Source: Seminavis robusta (Eukaryota > Bacillariophyta > Bacillariophyceae > Naviculales > Naviculaceae). From it: a stretch of 44,650 bases of DNA. The position numbers and the translations under genes are program-made. Where the stretch lies: the NCBI GenBank assembly GCA_903772945.1, contig CAICTM010000872.1, positions 1 through 44,650 on the forward strand, read 5' to 3'. Every line of letters begins with the position of its first letter. Position 1 is the stretch's first letter. Below the pieces are notes generated by a model, which saw only the letters and a program-made list of their open reading frames with translations, was not told where the DNA came from and made no database searches. This document shows, piece after piece, positions 42,547-44,650 of the stretch.

Positions 42547-44097
42547 ATGTCAGTGATCTTCCAAAAAGTTGGCAGCGCCAGTAGCGTCTTATCCCATCAG
42601 CGGCCTAGCAACCGTGGGCCCGAATGGGAAGAGTCACTGGGAAGAGTCCAGGAGGAAGAAGTAGAGGAAAGAGGAGGTAGCCCGGAGAGTGTTGGTTCAA
42701 AGGCTGAGAGTTTGACCCAAGAGCATGAGCAGCAGGGAGCAGCTACAGAGTCTGATGATTTTGAGGATGAATTCGATCAAGGCAACAAGTCTTCAGAAAT
42801 GATGACAGAAGCACATTCTCGTCTCTACAATTTCAAGCACGGAATGCCCCACATCTACTATATTTCAACTCACTTGGTGCTGCCCCTGATGACTCTCATT
42901 GGAATGGCCTTTTTATTTGGTGGAATATTGGCCAAAATTGAAATGAAGGGAGAAATCGAAAGCAACGATGCACTATCACGAAATGTCTTTCTCAAGTACA
43001 TGAAGCACATTGCAGATCGACAATCCATCTACAGTTCCATGGCCAACACATCTGTGCAATGCCTAGTCAATGCAATAGGTGATGAGGCCATGGAAAAGGC
43101 ATTCCCAGACAACCTGATTCAGACTACAGAGAATATCCAAGAATGTGCCTTTAAGAGTGCCAAGCATCGGTTCCCCATTACTGAGCCTCTGGCCTTTTTG
43201 GTAGCCTCAGAAGCTGCACTCACATTCAACTGGATGAATTGCTGGGGAGAAAACACCATTGGAGATGAAAATGCCACCCGGATCTGGCTACAGAACGTTG
43301 GTTTGAACGAACAAGACAATTGCGACCAACAACTGGGCAGGTATCTTCACCGATTTGGAAACGATTTTGAACGCCGAAAGAACCAAACGGGCATTCCATC
43401 AGAGAGAATATTTCTCTTTAAGGATTTGATGCTTGACCTAGTTCATCAATCCTCAGGCTCCAGAGGTTGTGAGGTTCACATTGCAGGTGGTGCCTTGTTT
43501 TGGTTCACAATTTTTACCACCATTGGGTATGGGAATACAGCTCCAGAGTCTGACGAAGGGAGATTTCTGGTCTGCACGGCTGGGTTTCTGACAATTGTAC
43601 TCTTCCTGGCACTCAACAACACAGCAGCACAAGTTTGGAAGAACCTGTTCGAGCACTACTTCCACAAGCTGAATCTATCATTTCTGATAAGAGGCCCACT
43701 GAGTGTTCTATTCTGGCTCACAATGACATTTCTGTGGATGCTGGTTTTGGCGAGTGTGGTAATGGCCTACCAGATGGGCCGCTATGGTGATGCACGGCCT
43801 CTCAAGGACTTGTACTGGTTTAGTTTTGTCACAGTCACAACTGTTGGTTTTGGGGATATACATGTGAGGCATGAAGAGTTTACAGGATGTGACATGTTTC
43901 ATTTGCCCTTGCTGGTGCTGGTGGGCTTTAACTTTCTGGGTATCTTTGCCGAAAAGAGCATTGATCTGTACAATGACTACTTTCCAGAGCAGCATGGGTA
44001 TGCCGATATCCTGGAAGAAAGGAGGTCTGGGAAAGGACCGAATCCAATGCCCCTCTCTGCACAGTTGATGGGAGTAACAGCAGTTGCAGAATGTTAG
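42547..44097 (+). CDS. Two-pore-domain potassium channel (TPK/K2P-like)
   Basis: Single exon, 516 residues. The acidic cytosolic N-terminus (about 1-100) is followed by M1 (about 106-129), pore helix and filter 1 TTIGYGN at 324-330, M2 (about 341-362), M3 (about 386-410), filter 2 TTVGFGD at 431-437 and M4 (about 451-468). Filters GYG and GFG are those of K+-selective channels; two pore domains per chain means it works as a dimer. The loop between M1 and the first pore helix is about 180 residues (130-312) with at least five cysteines (172, 200, 232, 259, 308) and N-x-T/S sites, far longer than the roughly 60-residue cap of animal K2P channels or the short loop of plant TPKs. No EF hands or ankyrin repeats follow M4. 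Likely sets membrane potential; which membrane is unknown. Confidence 0.9.
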   Translation: MSVIFQKVGSASSVLSHQRPSNRGPEWEESLGRVQEEEVEERGGSPESVGSKAESLTQEHEQQGAATESDDFEDEFDQGNKSSEMMTEAHSRLYNFKHGMPHIYYISTHLVLPLMTLIGMAFLFGGILAKIEMKGEIESNDALSRNVFLKYMKHIADRQSIYSSMANTSVQCLVNAIGDEAMEKAFPDNLIQTTENIQECAFKSAKHRFPITEPLAFLVASEAALTFNWMNCWGENTIGDENATRIWLQNVGLNEQDNCDQQLGRYLHRFGNDFERRKNQTGIPSERIFLFKDLMLDLVHQSSGSRGCEVHIAGGALFWFTIFTTIGYGNTAPESDEGRFLVCTAGFLTIVLFLALNNTAAQVWKNLFEHYFHKLNLSFLIRGPLSVLFWLTMTFLWMLVLASVVMAYQMGRYGDARPLKDLYWFSFVTVTTVGFGDIHVRHEEFTGCDMFHLPLLVLVGFNFLGIFAEKSIDLYNDYFPEQHGYADILEERRSGKGPNPMPLSAQLMGVTAVAEC

Positions 44098-44650
44098 GAA
44101 TTGGCTCCTGGGAGGGAGTGGGCGACAAAGATACGTGTGAAAGGTTGGAAGCCAGCCACTAATTAGTTGTGCATTAATTAGAATGATTGAATCATTCAAT
44201 CAATCGAGAAGGAATGATGACGAACCAAGTCACCACCTTTCTAACTTTCTAGAGCTAGCCACCGCACCGGTAGCTCTACACACGACGCCAAGGGCATGAT
44301 GTATACCGGTAGCTAGAGCTATAGAAACTAGATAGCCAGATAGCCAACAAAAGAGGTCCAGCTCCAAAGCCTGGTCCGCTCCTTCCGAGGCATGGCATAG
44401 CAAATGTTAGAAAGGTATTTTCGTATGACGGACAGACGACTCGGGATCCACAATCACGGTTCGTGATTGGGGATGTGTGACTCAAATCAGATGGTTATCC
44501 GATCATCATCAGATGGCCAGGAGTACGAGGAACGAGGACAATGGTCGTCTAGATGATGCAACTACAAAGGTTAGGAAGTTAGGTCGAAGAGATGAATGCA
44601 AGGAGCGACGGATGGAACAAATGAATGACGATGAGGTCCATAGGTTAGTA
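44098..44650. other. Intergenic region to window end
   Basis: Contains more CACCGGTAGCTC and TACCGGTAGCTAGAGC words at about 44264-44320 and two TCATC-rich stretches near the end. No gene supported; a minus-strand frame at 44276-44485 is featureless. Confidence 0.5.

Overview
The window looks like nuclear DNA of a diatom or a closely related stramenopile. The grounds are compact genes with short GT-AG introns (mostly 50-230 bp), a membrane-bound ectodomain/class III cyclase, tandem 27-residue ankyrin-like repeats of the type abundant in diatoms, a DUR3 urea symporter, and eukaryotic MTHFR, RPA3 and Bud20-family genes. The assignment is inferred from gene content; no species can be named from the sequence alone.

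Layout. 1-1140: a minus-strand ORF resembling the N-terminal part of a transposase, with a 103-bp terminal-type repeat upstream. 1840-4624: a five-exon receptor nucleotide cyclase. 5419-7645: a three-exon methylenetetrahydrofolate reductase. 8370-10.46 kb: a Bud20/ZNF593-like gene and a two-TM protein of unknown role, both minus. 10783-12093: a SET-domain protein lysine methyltransferase. 12194-12972: a hypothetical protein followed by a second copy of the 103-bp repeat. 13231-14780: a decayed ankyrin-like repeat gene. 15301-16836: an unusual BRCT + J-domain + OTU-like fusion. 16.8-20.5 kb: gene-poor DNA with one possible small spliced gene. 20542-21801: a GST-like protein. 21.8-24.26 kb: gene-poor, with one unresolved possible spliced gene. 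24254-25760: a three-exon gene of unknown function. 25.8-28.9 kb: AT-rich, with a MITE candidate. 28908-32137: a membrane-anchored methyltransferase-like gene converging on a highly charged low-complexity protein. 32617-32724: an intron-bearing tRNA-like gene. 33545-34063: RPA3. 35258-37774: the DUR3-type urea/Na+ symporter. 39387-42053: a secreted beta-helix protein. 42547-44097: a two-pore-domain K+ channel.

The genes are a mix of housekeeping (one-carbon metabolism, ribosome biogenesis, replication) and membrane/signalling functions, each with its own spacing. No operon-like or pathway cluster is evident. Exon joins were chosen because reading frame, GT-AG borders and protein family continuity agree.

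Most noteworthy: the BRCT-J-OTU architecture; the Bud20-like protein whose C2H2 finger has lost two of four zinc ligands; duplication of the cyclase 3' end downstream of MTHFR; the two 103-bp repeats placed alike upstream of minus-strand ORFs; the intron-bearing tRNA-like locus with an atypical anticodon loop; the long M1-P1 loop of the K+ channel; and several spliced genes that single-exon reading misses. I see no CRISPR array, rRNA gene or prophage.
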